From positions 1,925,501 through 1,989,500 of the forward strand of contig NZ_JAPEPC010000001.1 in NCBI RefSeq assembly GCF_026340465.1: 64,000 nt of DNA. The letters run 5' to 3'. The DNA is from Streptomyces sp. NBC_01306 (GTDB taxonomy: Bacteria; Actinomycetota; Actinomycetes; Streptomycetales; Streptomycetaceae). Both the position numbers and the translations under genes were made by a program. The notes under the pieces are model-generated. The model was not told the origin of the DNA. It ran no database searches and saw nothing but the letters and a program-made list of their open reading frames with translations. Each line of letters begins with the position of its first letter. Within the stretch, counting starts at the first letter, position 1. Below are positions 1 through 8,119 of the stretch, piece after piece.

Positions 1-89
1 TACTCACCCCTGCAGGGTAGCGGGCACCGTGGGGGCCGGATCGAGGCCGGGGCTCGGCCCGGTTCCGTGCGGTAGGTAATCTTCTGGTC

Positions 90-1058
90 ATGCGCGCACT
101 CCTCGTGGTCAATCCGGCAGCAACCACCACCAGTGCCCGCACACGTGACGTACTGCTCCACGCACTCGCCAGCGAGATGAAGCTGGAGGCGGTCACGACC
201 GAGTACCGGGGGCACGCCCGTGACCTGGGCAGGCGGGCCGCGGAGAGCGACGACATCGACCTCGTCGTCGCGCTCGGCGGTGACGGCACGGTCAACGAGG
301 TGGTCAACGGACTGCTCCACCACGGCCCCGACCTCGAAGGGCTGCCCGGCCTCGCGGTCGTCCCCGGCGGCTCCACCAATGTCTTCGCCCGCGCGCTCGG
401 CCTGCCCAACGACGCGGTGGAGGCCACCGGCGCACTTCTGGACGCGCTGCGTGAGCGCCGCGAGCGGACGGTCGGCCTGGGTCTGGCGGCCGGCACCCCG
501 GGCACGGCGGACGAAGGGGTCCCCTCGCGCTGGTTCACGTTCTGTGCCGGACTCGGGTTCGACGCGGGTGTCGTCGGCCGGGTCGAACAGCAAAGGGAAC
601 GCGGAAAGCGGTCCACGCACGCCCTCTATGTGCGTCAGGTCGTCCGCCAGTTCCTCGACGAGCCCAGCCGCAGGCACGGTGCGATCACCCTGGAACGCCC
701 GGGTGAGGACCCGGTCACGGACCTCGTGATGTCCATAATCTGCAACACGTCTCCCTATACCTACCTGGGCAATCGCCCGATGTACGCCTCCCCCGAGGCC
801 TCCTTCGACACCGCGCTCGATGTGCTGGGACTGTCGAAAATGTCACCCGCTCATGTGGCACGTTTCGCTACTCAATTGCTCACTTCGACGCCCGAACGAG
901 GCCCCCACGGAAAGCACGCGGTTTCACTGCACGACCTGACCGACTTCTCCTTGCATTCCAAGGTCCGGCTCCCCTTCCAGATGGACGGCGACCACCTGGG
1001 ACTGCGTACGAGCGTGACGTTCACAGGCGTACGCCGTGCACTGCGTGTGATTGTGTGA
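90..1058 (+). CDS. Diacylglycerol/sphingosine-kinase family lipid kinase
   Basis: A 322-residue protein of the DagK/YegS/LCB5 family, which transfers phosphate from ATP to a lipid hydroxyl such as diacylglycerol. The nucleotide-binding loop GGDGT is at residues 63-67 and the second signature PGGSTNV at 92-98. The C-terminal half has the beta-rich substrate domain of the family, ending in FQMDGDHLG near residue 300. No transmembrane segment is evident, so it should be cytoplasmic and act at the membrane face. It starts with ATG at 90. It lies upstream of wblE, as in other streptomycetes, but 320 bases separate them, so co-transcription is not implied. The natural lipid substrate cannot be read from sequence. 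Confidence 0.85.
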   Translation: MRALLVVNPAATTTSARTRDVLLHALASEMKLEAVTTEYRGHARDLGRRAAESDDIDLVVALGGDGTVNEVVNGLLHHGPDLEGLPGLAVVPGGSTNVFARALGLPNDAVEATGALLDALRERRERTVGLGLAAGTPGTADEGVPSRWFTFCAGLGFDAGVVGRVEQQRERGKRSTHALYVRQVVRQFLDEPSRRHGAITLERPGEDPVTDLVMSIICNTSPYTYLGNRPMYASPEASFDTALDVLGLSKMSPAHVARFATQLLTSTPERGPHGKHAVSLHDLTDFSLHSKVRLPFQMDGDHLGLRTSVTFTGVRRALRVIV

Positions 1059-1378
1059 GTGGAAGGACCCAAAGTCCTTTAACTCGAACGTTTGGGCTGG
1101 GATCCACCCCATGGAAGTACGGCTGTGACCTAGCCGACACCGAGGAATCAAAAAAAACTTTCCAGAAGGGGTTGTATCCGCCGCTGAGGTTTGCGAATCT
1201 CTACATGGCGCTCGGGACGGCCCGCAACACCGGCCTCCCTGAAAGCCAGAACCCCTCCTCAACACACAGGACCGCAACCAGGTCATCTGGAAGCCGGCCC
1301 TTCACTTGTCGGGGGATTCGTGAAAGCGTTCACATTCACAAGCAACCAGCACGCAACACCCTAAGAGAGGTAGCAGCC
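1059..1378 (+). other. wblE upstream region, no gene seen
   Basis: This 320-base stretch holds no convincing coding frame. It contains an unusual run of eight A at about 1150-1157, a CRP-like box (listed separately), and an AGAGAGG ribosome-binding sequence just before wblE. No clear sigma-factor promoter could be assigned; the GGAAT at 1144 has no GTT at the 18-base spacing needed for a sigma-R promoter. Confidence 0.5.
1319..1334. promoter_or_regulatory. CRP-like box upstream of wblE
   Basis: CGTGAAAGCGTTCACA fits TGTGA-N6-TCACA at nine of ten specified positions and has perfect GTGA/TCAC arms. It is centred about 52 bases before the wblE start. The orthologous gene whiB1 in Mycobacterium tuberculosis is a known CRP-family target, which makes the site plausible; occupancy here is inferred. 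Confidence 0.45.
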
Positions 1379-1636
1379 ATGGACTGGCGTCACAACGCCG
1401 TTTGTCGTGAGGAAGACCCGGAGCTGTTCTTCCCCATCGGCAACACCGGTCCCGCGCTGCTGCAGATCGAGGAAGCCAAGGCCGTCTGCCGCCGCTGCCC
1501 CGTCATGGAGCAGTGCCTGCAGTGGGCGCTTGAGTCCGGCCAGGACTCCGGCGTCTGGGGTGGCCTCAGCGAGGACGAGCGCCGCGCGATGAAGCGCCGT
1601 GCCGCTCGCAACCGGGCGCGTAACGCGACCGCCTGA
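1379..1636 (+). CDS. wblE: WhiB-family iron-sulfur regulator WblE
   Basis: An 85-residue WhiB-like protein. Four cysteines at 9, 37, 40 and 46 fit the family's C-Xn-C-X2-C-X5-C ligands for a 4Fe-4S cluster, followed by the turn GVWGG at 58-62 and a basic Arg-rich tail for DNA contact. The ATG at 1379 follows AGAGAGG at 8-base spacing. Upstream in-frame codons exist back to 1055 but do not resemble the family. Neighbourhood (lipid kinase on one side, PdtaS-like kinase on the other) matches S. coelicolor wblE and mycobacterial whiB1 next to pdtaS. WhiB1-type proteins bind the principal sigma factor and respond to nitric oxide; that function is inherited from the family. Confidence 0.95.
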   Translation: MDWRHNAVCREEDPELFFPIGNTGPALLQIEEAKAVCRRCPVMEQCLQWALESGQDSGVWGGLSEDERRAMKRRAARNRARNATA

Positions 1637-1764
1637 CCACCCTGTTACACGAGCTTGAGCCAGGCGGCGCGCGTACAGCGAGTACGCACCACCGTCGCCC
1701 CCGAACCGCAGCGCGCAGTACCCCCGATGCGCACGCAGTAAGAGAACACCGGGAGAGTTCCTCT

Positions 1765-1829
1765 CCCCCAGCACACAGAGATGAGCCCCGGACCGAAGTG
1801 GTCCGGGGCTCATCTCTGTGTGCTGGGGG
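1765..1829. terminator. 30-bp perfect hairpin, bidirectional terminator
   Basis: Arms 1765-1794 and 1800-1829 are exact reverse complements around a 5-base loop GAAGT. The hairpin sits between the converging wblE and histidine kinase genes and can stop transcription from both sides. There is no U-tract, as is common in Streptomyces. Confidence 0.9.
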
Positions 1830-1893
1830 TGTCGTCTGTGTGCTGGTTGTGCCGGTGGGCGCTGTGCCGGTGGGGCGCCCGTCCCGGGCGGGC

Positions 1894-3360
1894 CTACGCG
1901 TCGCCCGGGACCGGTATGTCGAGTACCACATGGGTGCCGTGCCCGGGAGCCGGGACCATGTCGAACGAGCCGCCCAACTCCCCCTCCACCAGCGTCCGTA
2001 CGATCTGGAGCCCCAGGTTCCCCGCCGTCTTCGCGTCGAACCCGTCCGGCAGTCCGCGGCCGTCGTCCTGCACCGTGATGAGCAGCCTGGCGTCCTCGCG
2101 CAGCCCTCCCCGGACGGCGGAGACCTCGACGGTGCCCAGCTCGCCCGGCCCGAAGGCGTGCTCCAGCGCGTTCTGCAGGACTTCGGTCAGCACCATGGCG
2201 AGCGGGGTGGCGACCTCGGCGTCCAGGATGCCGAAGCGGCCGGTACGACGGCAGTCGACCTTGCCCGGTGAGATCTCGGACACCATCGCGATGACGCGGT
2301 CGGCGATCTCGTCGAACTCGACGCGCTCGTCCAGATTCTGCGAGAGCGTCTCATGGACGATCGCGATGGAACCGACGCGCCGCACCGCCTCGTTGAGCGC
2401 TTCCCTGCCGCGGTCCGAGTCCATCCGCCTGGCCTGGAGGCGCAGAAGTGCCGCCACCGTCTGGAGGTTGTTCTTCACCCGGTGGTGGATCTCCCGGATG
2501 GTGGCGTCCTTGGTGATCAACTCGCGTTCGCGACGGCGCAGTTCCGTGACGTCCCGCAGCAGCACCAGCGAGCCGATCCGGGTGCCCTTCGGGGAGAGCG
2601 GGATGGCGCGGAGCTGGATCACCCCGTCGTTCCCCTCGACCTCGGTCTCCCTCGGTGCGTAGCCGCTGGCCAGTTTGACCATGGCCTCGTCCACCGGGCC
2701 GCGGGACGGCGCGAGGTCGGTGGTCAGCTGGCCGAGGTGCTGGCCCACCAGGTCGGACGCGAGCCCGAGGCGGTGGTAGGCGGAGAGGCCGTTGGGGCTG
2801 GCATACAGCACCACCCCGTCCGCGTCGAGCCTTATCATCCCGTCCCCGACCCGGGGGGACGCGTCCATGTCGACCTGCTGGCCCGGGAAGGGGAACGATC
2901 CCGCAGCGATCATCTGGGCCAGGTCGGACGCCGACTGGAGGTAGGTGAGTTCGAGGCGCGAAGGGGTACGGACGGTGAGGAGATTGGTGTTGCGGGCGAT
3001 CACCCCGAGCACCCGGCCCTCCCGGCGTACGGGGATGGACTCGACCCGTACCGGCACCTCCTCGCGCCACTCCGGGTCGCCCTCGCGCACGATCCGTCCC
3101 TCGTCGAGCGCGGCGTCGAGCAGCGGACGCCGGCCGCGTGGAACGAGATGGCCGACCATGTCGTCCTGATAGGAGGTGGGGCCGGTGTTCGGCCGCATCT
3201 GGGCCACGGACACATAGCGGGTGCCGTCGCGGGTGGGCACCCACAGCACCAGATCGGCGAAGGACAGGTCGGAGAGCAGCTGCCACTCCGAGACCAGCAG
3301 GTGCAGCCACTCAAGGTCGGTGTCACCCAGAGCGGTGTGCTGGCGTACGAGATCGTTCAT
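1894..3360 (-). CDS. PdtaS-like sensor histidine kinase (GAF-PAS-HisKA_2-HATPase)
   Basis: A 488-residue soluble sensor kinase without membrane segments. Residues 1-150 form the GAF-like N-terminal sensor typical of PdtaS, about 165-275 a PAS domain, and 280-330 the HisKA_2 dimerisation helix whose H-box IHHRVKNNLQ starts at 291 (phosphoacceptor His 292 or 293). The HATPase domain follows, with LTEVLQNALEHAF as N-box and DDGRGL as G1 box. The start at 3360 (MNDLV) fits the family; the frame is open further upstream but that extension looks non-coding. In mycobacteria PdtaS acts with an ANTAR response regulator; no regulator gene is adjacent here. Convergent with wblE. Confidence 0.9.
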   Translation of the reverse strand: MNDLVRQHTALGDTDLEWLHLLVSEWQLLSDLSFADLVLWVPTRDGTRYVSVAQMRPNTGPTSYQDDMVGHLVPRGRRPLLDAALDEGRIVREGDPEWREEVPVRVESIPVRREGRVLGVIARNTNLLTVRTPSRLELTYLQSASDLAQMIAAGSFPFPGQQVDMDASPRVGDGMIRLDADGVVLYASPNGLSAYHRLGLASDLVGQHLGQLTTDLAPSRGPVDEAMVKLASGYAPRETEVEGNDGVIQLRAIPLSPKGTRIGSLVLLRDVTELRRRERELITKDATIREIHHRVKNNLQTVAALLRLQARRMDSDRGREALNEAVRRVGSIAIVHETLSQNLDERVEFDEIADRVIAMVSEISPGKVDCRRTGRFGILDAEVATPLAMVLTEVLQNALEHAFGPGELGTVEVSAVRGGLREDARLLITVQDDGRGLPDGFDAKTAGNLGLQIVRTLVEGELGGSFDMVPAPGHGTHVVLDIPVPGDA

Positions 3361-3421
3361 GGAGGGCACGTGTGTGAGCGTACCCGCCGGATTCTTTCTG
3401 CCGTACGCATGGACATGAGCA

Positions 3422-3437
3422 AATGGTCTAGTCCACA
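3422..3437. promoter_or_regulatory. Possible dre-like (GntR/DasR-type) site before the histidine kinase
   Basis: AATGGTCTAGTCCACA matches the DasR consensus ACTGGTCTAGACCACT at 13 of 16 positions. It lies 62-77 bases upstream of the kinase start on the minus strand. It is weaker than the nagB site and unproven. Confidence 0.35.
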
Positions 3438-3783
3438 ATGTGCGTGCAAAGACTTCCGCTCTCCCCGCACAGGAGAGTGGAGACGAGGTACGCGGCGCTC
3501 TCTGCCCTGACTGCGCCAAGTCCTCCCCACGGCCGCCGGGCACCGCACACCTGACGGCCGATGCAGCTGAGGGCTGCGGTGCCGTACGGCCGGGCTGAGG
3601 GTCCCGACCGCACCGGCGCCGCGGCCCGCAGTCGTTTCCGGGCGATGCCCGCGCGCATCGTCCCCCGCGCCCGCACCCCACCCGCGCCCCGCGATCCACA
3701 TGCGGCCCACGCACCTTCGGCCGAACATGAGATGAGGGCATGAGTGAGGGGGAACCCCTGGCGGGAAGGGCACGCTCTGCTAG
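3438..3783. other. Intergenic stretch, nothing assigned
   Basis: About 345 bases between the histidine kinase promoter side and the nagB operator. Open frames here lack third-position bias and family resemblance. No RNA gene, repeat or terminator was recognised. Confidence 0.5.
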
Positions 3784-3799
3784 ATTGGTCTATACCACT
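3784..3799. promoter_or_regulatory. DasR-responsive element (dre) of nagB
   Basis: ATTGGTCTATACCACT agrees with the dre consensus ACTGGTCTAGACCACT at 14 of 16 positions. It lies 32 bases before the nagB GTG. DasR is known to repress nagB and to be released by glucosamine-6-phosphate, the NagB substrate. Confidence 0.85.
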
Positions 3800-3830
3800 T
3801 GTTTGCACTCTCCAGATCGGCAGGCTCAGC

Positions 3831-4616
3831 GTGGAAGTTGTCATCGTCCCGGACGCCAAGGCAGGCGGCGAAGTCATCGCGGAGGCCATGGCCGGCCTGC
3901 TGCGCCGCAAGCCCGACGCTCTGCTCGGTGTCGCCACCGGATCGACCCCGCTGCCCGTCTACGAGGCACTGACCGCCAAGGTGCGCGCGCGGGCCGTCGA
4001 CCCGGGGAGGGCCCGGATCTGCCAGCTCGACGAGTACGTGGGACTGCCGGCCGGGCACCCCGAGTCGTACCGGTCGGTGGTGCTGCGCGAGGTCGTGGAA
4101 CCGCTCGGGCTGACCGAGGCCTCCTTCATGGGCCCCGACGGTTCGGCCGAGGACATCCCGGCGGCCTGTGCGGCCTACGACAGGGCGCTCGCCGAGGCCG
4201 GCGGGGTCGACCTCCAGCTCCTGGGCATCGGCACCGACGGGCACATAGGCTTCAACGAGCCCTGCTCCTCGCTCGCCTCCCGTACCCGGATCAAGACGCT
4301 CACCGAGCAGACCCGGGTCGACAACGCCCGGTTCTTCGACGGTGACATCGACCAGGTGCCGCACCACGTCATCACCCAGGGCATCGGGACGATCCTGGAG
4401 GCCCGCCATGTGGTGCTGCTGGCCACCGGTGAGGGCAAGGCCGAAGCCGTGGCGCAGACCGTCGAAGGGCCGGTGGCCGCCGTGGTGCCCGCCTCCGCGC
4501 TCCAGCTGCACCGGCACGCGACGGTCGTCGTGGACGAGGCGGCCGCGTCCAAGCTGAAGCTGGCCGACTACTTCCGTGCGACGTACGCCTCGAAGCCGGA
4601 GTGGCAGGGCCTGTAG
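3831..4616 (+). CDS. nagB: Glucosamine-6-phosphate deaminase NagB
   Basis: A 261-residue cytoplasmic isomerase/deaminase converting glucosamine-6-phosphate to fructose-6-phosphate and ammonia, the step that feeds amino sugars into glycolysis. Seen in sequence: the phosphate-binding loop ATGSTP at 35-40, the DEY motif with Asp67-Glu68, and GIGTDGHIGFNEP at 132-144 with the catalytic Asp136 and His138. Translation starts at the GTG at 3831; the upstream in-frame stretch runs through the dre site and is not coding. Directly controlled by DasR through that site, and convergent with dasD, whose product supplies GlcNAc. Confidence 0.95.
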   Translation: MEVVIVPDAKAGGEVIAEAMAGLLRRKPDALLGVATGSTPLPVYEALTAKVRARAVDPGRARICQLDEYVGLPAGHPESYRSVVLREVVEPLGLTEASFMGPDGSAEDIPAACAAYDRALAEAGGVDLQLLGIGTDGHIGFNEPCSSLASRTRIKTLTEQTRVDNARFFDGDIDQVPHHVITQGIGTILEARHVVLLATGEGKAEAVAQTVEGPVAAVVPASALQLHRHATVVVDEAAASKLKLADYFRATYASKPEWQGL

Positions 4617-4638
4617 CGGGACAGCCGGGCAAGCGGGA

Positions 4639-4687
4639 CGAACCAGAAGGGCCGGGCACCTCGCGGGTGCCCGGCCCTTCTGGTTCG
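4639..4687. terminator. Bidirectional terminator between nagB and dasD
   Basis: A 22-bp perfect stem (4639-4660 with 4666-4687) around the loop TCGCG, placed between the stop codons of two converging genes. Confidence 0.9.
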
Positions 4688-4703
4688 CTCTCCGCCCGGT
4701 CCG

Positions 4704-6215
4704 TTACCGCCCGGCGCCCGCAATGAACTCGGCCGCCGCACGGCCGCAGACCCGCGCCGCGCCGTGCGTCGCCAGATACAGCGCCCCGCGCGGCTCCGCC
4801 CGCGGCACGCCCATCTCGACCACGACGGTGTCGGGCCGGGCCGCGAGCAGCGCGTCCAGCGCGGCCGTCATCCACGGGTGGCGGTGGGCGTCGCGGACGA
4901 CCGCGACGATGGTGCGCTCCCCTGCCGCCGCGAGCACGTCGGCCGGTGCGCTGTCCGCTCCGTACCCGCCGGTCCCGGTGCCGGGCAGCAGCGCGCCCAG
5001 CTCGGCGGCGATGCCCCACGGGGTCTCGTCGCCGACGGCGATGTTCGCCCCCGGGGTGAAGGCGGCGACATACGGGGCCGTGGTCAGCGGCGGGTGGTCC
5101 GACGGAGTGGCGCGGAGCGCCCTGCGGGCCGCGACCAGCCCGATATCGGTGCCGGGCGCGGTCCCCTCCTGCGACGCCGCGCCCGGCTCCGAAGCCCCCC
5201 TGGCCCGGCGTGTCCACCCCGCGAGCGCACGTACGCGCGCGGCGGCGTCCGCCAGCCGTTCCTCGGGCAGTTCGCCCGTCCGTACCGCCGCCACCAGTGC
5301 GTCGCGCAGCCGCAGTACGGTGCCCTCGTCCGAGAGGCCGCCGCCCACGCAGATGGCATCGGCGCCCGCCGCGACGGCGAGGACGCTGCCGCGCTCGATG
5401 CCGTACGTCGACGCGATGGCGCGCATCTCCATACCGTCGGTGACGATCAGCCCCTCGTAACCGAGCTCGCGGCGCAGCAGCCCGGTGAGGATCTGCGGGC
5501 TCAGCGTCGCCGGGCGCTCGCGATCGAGTGCGGGAAGCAGGATATGCGCACTCATGACCGACTTGGAACCCGCGGCGATCGCGGCCCTGAACGGCACGAG
5601 TTCGCGGGCGTGCAGCGTCGCGAGGTCCACGTCGATCCGGGGCATCGCGTGGTGCGAGTCGACGGCGGTGTCGCCGTGGCCGGGGAAGTGCTTGGTGCAG
5701 GCCGCGACTCCGGCGGCCTGGAGCCCCTCGACGTACGCGGCGGTGTGCCGGGCGACCAGCGCGGTGTCGGCGCCGAAGGACCGTACGCCGATGACCGGGT
5801 TGTCCGGATTGGAGTTGACGTCGGCCGACGGGGCCCAGTTGAGGTTGACCCCGCAGTCGGCCAGCCGCCGGCCCAGTTCGCGCGCGACGGCCCGGGTCAG
5901 CTCCGGGTCGTCGACCGCGCCGAGCGCGAGATTGCCCGGAAAGGAGGAGCCGGTGCGCACTTCGAGGCGGGTGACGTCGCCGCCCTCCTCGTCGATCGCG
6001 ACGAGGATGTCGTCCCGCTCGGCACGCAGCTGTGCGGTGAGCGCGGCGACCTGGGGCGCGCTGGTGACGTTGCGGCCGAACAGGCCGACGGAGGCGAGCC
6101 CTTCGCCGATCCTGCGCAGCAGCCAGTCGGGGGCCGTGGTGCCGGCGAAGCCGGGCTGGAGGATGGCGAGGGCGTCGCGGGTGAGCTTGTCCGTGCCCGT
6201 GGTGGTGGTCGTCAT
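4704..6215 (-). CDS. dasD: Family 3 beta-N-acetylhexosaminidase DasD
   Basis: A 503-residue glycoside hydrolase family 3 enzyme of the NagZ type. The signature KHFPGHGDTAVDSHHAMPRI supplies the His/Asp catalytic pair of the mobile loop, and VAIDEEGGDVTRL is the substrate-barrel motif. The nucleophile is likely the Asp in VTDGMEM. There is no signal peptide, so it should act in the cytoplasm, splitting imported N,N'-diacetylchitobiose to GlcNAc. The ATG at 6215 lies 9 bases after the dasC stop, so it is the last gene of the dasABCD transcription unit. Its C-terminal 160 residues form the extra alpha/beta domain seen in longer GH3 enzymes. Confidence 0.9.
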   Translation of the reverse strand: MTTTTTGTDKLTRDALAILQPGFAGTTAPDWLLRRIGEGLASVGLFGRNVTSAPQVAALTAQLRAERDDILVAIDEEGGDVTRLEVRTGSSFPGNLALGAVDDPELTRAVARELGRRLADCGVNLNWAPSADVNSNPDNPVIGVRSFGADTALVARHTAAYVEGLQAAGVAACTKHFPGHGDTAVDSHHAMPRIDVDLATLHARELVPFRAAIAAGSKSVMSAHILLPALDRERPATLSPQILTGLLRRELGYEGLIVTDGMEMRAIASTYGIERGSVLAVAAGADAICVGGGLSDEGTVLRLRDALVAAVRTGELPEERLADAAARVRALAGWTRRARGASEPGAASQEGTAPGTDIGLVAARRALRATPSDHPPLTTAPYVAAFTPGANIAVGDETPWGIAAELGALLPGTGTGGYGADSAPADVLAAAGERTIVAVVRDAHRHPWMTAALDALLAARPDTVVVEMGVPRAEPRGALYLATHGAARVCGRAAAEFIAGAGR

Positions 6216-6224
6216 GGAGCGCCG

Positions 6225-7055
6225 TTATCCCTTCACTGCACCGGAGGTGAGACCACTGACCGCCTTGCGCTGCAAGTAGACGAAGAGGATCAGGATCGGG
6301 ATGGCGAAGAGCGAGGAGGCCGCCATGGTCGCGCCCCAGTCGTCGCCGAACGCCGTCTGGAACTGGGAGAGCCACAGCGGAAGCGTCTGTGACCCGATGT
6401 CCTTGTTGAGAATGAGCACCAGCGGGAACTCGTTCCACGCGGTGATGAAGCCGAAGAGCGAGGTGGCCATCAGTCCGGGGCCGAGCAGCGGGAGGATCAC
6501 CTTCACGAACGCCTGGGGGCTGGTACAGCCGTCGACCATGGCGGACTCCTCCAGCTCCTTGGGCACCGCGGCCACATAGCCCCGCAGCGTGAGGATCGTG
6601 AAGGGCAGCACCATCATCATGTAGAAGACCGTCAGCGGGACCAGGCTGTCCAGCATGTCCGCGTCCCGGACCAGCATGTAGACCGCGATGACCATGACCT
6701 CCCAGGGCGCCATCTGCGCGATCATGAAGGTCAGCAGCACCCCGCGCTTGCCCTTGAAGCGCATCCGCGCCATGGCGAACGAGGCGAGCAGCGCGATCAC
6801 CAGCGACGAGAGCACCGAAATGACGGTGACCAGCACGGAGTTGCGCACCAGCGTCCAGAAGTGGTCCGCGCCGAGGACCTTGCTGAAGTGCGAGAAGGTG
6901 AAGTCCGTGGGGAACCACACGGGGGTGTCGGTGATGATGTCGCCGGTCGGCTTGAAGGCCGTGCTGAACATCCAGTAGACGGGGAAGGCGAAGCCCACGA
7001 AGAGGATGATCGCCGTCGCGTTGGGCCAGAACCGGCCGAACAGTGAGCGCCTCAC
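6225..7055 (-). CDS. dasC: Chitobiose ABC transporter permease DasC
   Basis: A 276-residue inner-membrane permease of the MalG type (binding-protein-dependent transport family). Six transmembrane segments can be read, with the EAA loop EESAMVDGCTSPQAF before the conserved P-L-L-G-P stretch; this loop contacts the ATPase. It starts at GTG 7055, overlapping the dasB stop by the four bases GTGA, so translation is probably coupled. No ATPase gene is in the cluster; in S. coelicolor the shared ATPase MsiK, encoded elsewhere, energises Das, and the same is expected here. Confidence 0.93.
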   Translation of the reverse strand: MRRSLFGRFWPNATAIILFVGFAFPVYWMFSTAFKPTGDIITDTPVWFPTDFTFSHFSKVLGADHFWTLVRNSVLVTVISVLSSLVIALLASFAMARMRFKGKRGVLLTFMIAQMAPWEVMVIAVYMLVRDADMLDSLVPLTVFYMMMVLPFTILTLRGYVAAVPKELEESAMVDGCTSPQAFVKVILPLLGPGLMATSLFGFITAWNEFPLVLILNKDIGSQTLPLWLSQFQTAFGDDWGATMAASSLFAIPILILFVYLQRKAVSGLTSGAVKG

Positions 7056-8038
7056 AGCTCGTCCTCCTCTTGCTTCAGTACGGTGCGAAGGTAGTAGCCG
7101 GTCAGCACGAGCAGCACGATGATCGTCAGGAACGAGATGGCCGCGCCCATGCCGAAGTGCTGGTTCCCGACGCCCTCGACGAAGGCGTACACGGGCAGGG
7201 TCTCGGTGAGCCGGTCGGGGCCGCCGCCGTTGATCGCGAAGAGCTGGGCGAAGGACTTGAAGACCCAGATGACTTCGAGGAACGTCGTGGCCAGCAGGAA
7301 CGGCTTGAGGAACGGGAAGGTCACCGAGGTGAAGCTCTTCCAGGCCCCGGCGCCGTCGAGCGACGCGGCCTCGTACAACTCCTTCGGGATGGTCGTCGAC
7401 GCGGCGTAGAGGTTGATCGCCACGAAGGGGATCGACTGCCAGACGATCAGCAGCGTCACGACCGAGAAGGTGGAGAGCTGGCTGCCGGTCCAGTTGAAGG
7501 CGGCCATCGAGTGCCAGCCGAGGCTGTCCAGTACGTAGTTGACGACACCGAAGCGCTGGGCGAACAGCCACTGGTAGACGGTGGTGGCCGCGATGATCGG
7601 CATGGCCCAGGCGAGCACCAGGCCGAGCATCAGGAGCAGCCGCATCTTCTTGCCGAGGCGGGCGAGCAGCAGGCCGATCAGCGCGCCGAGGATCATGATC
7701 AGCACGACGTTCGCGGCGGTGAAGAAGATCGACCGCTCGACGACCTTCCAGAAGTCCGAGCCGCCCAGGACGTCCTGGTAGTTGGAGAAGCCGTTCCACT
7801 CGGTCAGGTGGAGGATCAGCTGGCGCGGGTTGAGGTTCTGGAACGACAGCATGCCGTTCTTGACCAGCGGGTATCCCAGCAGCACCGCGGTGGCGAGCAG
7901 TGCGGGCAGCAGGAGCAGATAGGGCCCCGCGCTCCCGGCTCTCCTCCTGGGCGCCGCCGCCGGGCCGCCGGGTGGCGCGTCTTCCTTGCGGGGGCCGGCC
8001 TTGGGGACCGAGTCCGCTTGATCGGTCTGCACTGACAT
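7052..8038 (-). CDS. dasB: Chitobiose ABC transporter permease DasB
   Basis: A 328-residue MalF-type permease. After a charged N-terminus of about 50 residues come six membrane segments and the EAA loop EAASLDGAGAWKSF. The start chosen is ATG 8038 (MSVQTDQ), preceded by AAGAAGAG at suitable spacing. An in-frame ATG at 8077 would add 13 residues but has no ribosome-binding site and would begin only 5 bases from a strong hairpin. Follows dasA and overlaps dasC. Confidence 0.92.
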   Translation of the reverse strand: MSVQTDQADSVPKAGPRKEDAPPGGPAAAPRRRAGSAGPYLLLLPALLATAVLLGYPLVKNGMLSFQNLNPRQLILHLTEWNGFSNYQDVLGGSDFWKVVERSIFFTAANVVLIMILGALIGLLLARLGKKMRLLLMLGLVLAWAMPIIAATTVYQWLFAQRFGVVNYVLDSLGWHSMAAFNWTGSQLSTFSVVTLLIVWQSIPFVAINLYAASTTIPKELYEAASLDGAGAWKSFTSVTFPFLKPFLLATTFLEVIWVFKSFAQLFAINGGGPDRLTETLPVYAFVEGVGNQHFGMGAAISFLTIIVLLVLTGYYLRTVLKQEEDEL

Positions 8039-8082
8039 GCTCGCCATCTCTTCTTGAGCCGTACGGTCGAGATCCATGCGGG

Positions 8083-8114
8083 GACGCCGGGGGCGGTGGC
8101 CCGCCCCCGGCGTC
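8083..8114 (-). terminator. Hairpin in the dasA-dasB gap (partial terminator or mRNA stabiliser)
   Basis: Arms 8083-8095 and 8102-8114 are perfectly complementary (13 bp, loop GTGGCC). It follows the dasA stop closely and precedes dasB. In binding-protein-dependent operons such hairpins let the binding protein be made in excess of the permeases; that role is inferred here. Confidence 0.75.
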
Positions 8115-8119
8115 TGCGG

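Noticed and set aside
1144..1173. Sigma-R promoter in front of wblE
   Set aside because: GGAAT is present but GTT stands 22 bases away, not 18.
4372..6918. 848-codon open frame on the minus strand across nagB, dasD and dasC
   Set aside because: It overlaps three recognisable genes and reads as Arg/Pro/Gly-rich text, a GC-bias shadow.
7052..8077. DasB starting at 8077
   Set aside because: No ribosome-binding site and immediately next to the dasA-dasB hairpin; 8038 has a proper site.
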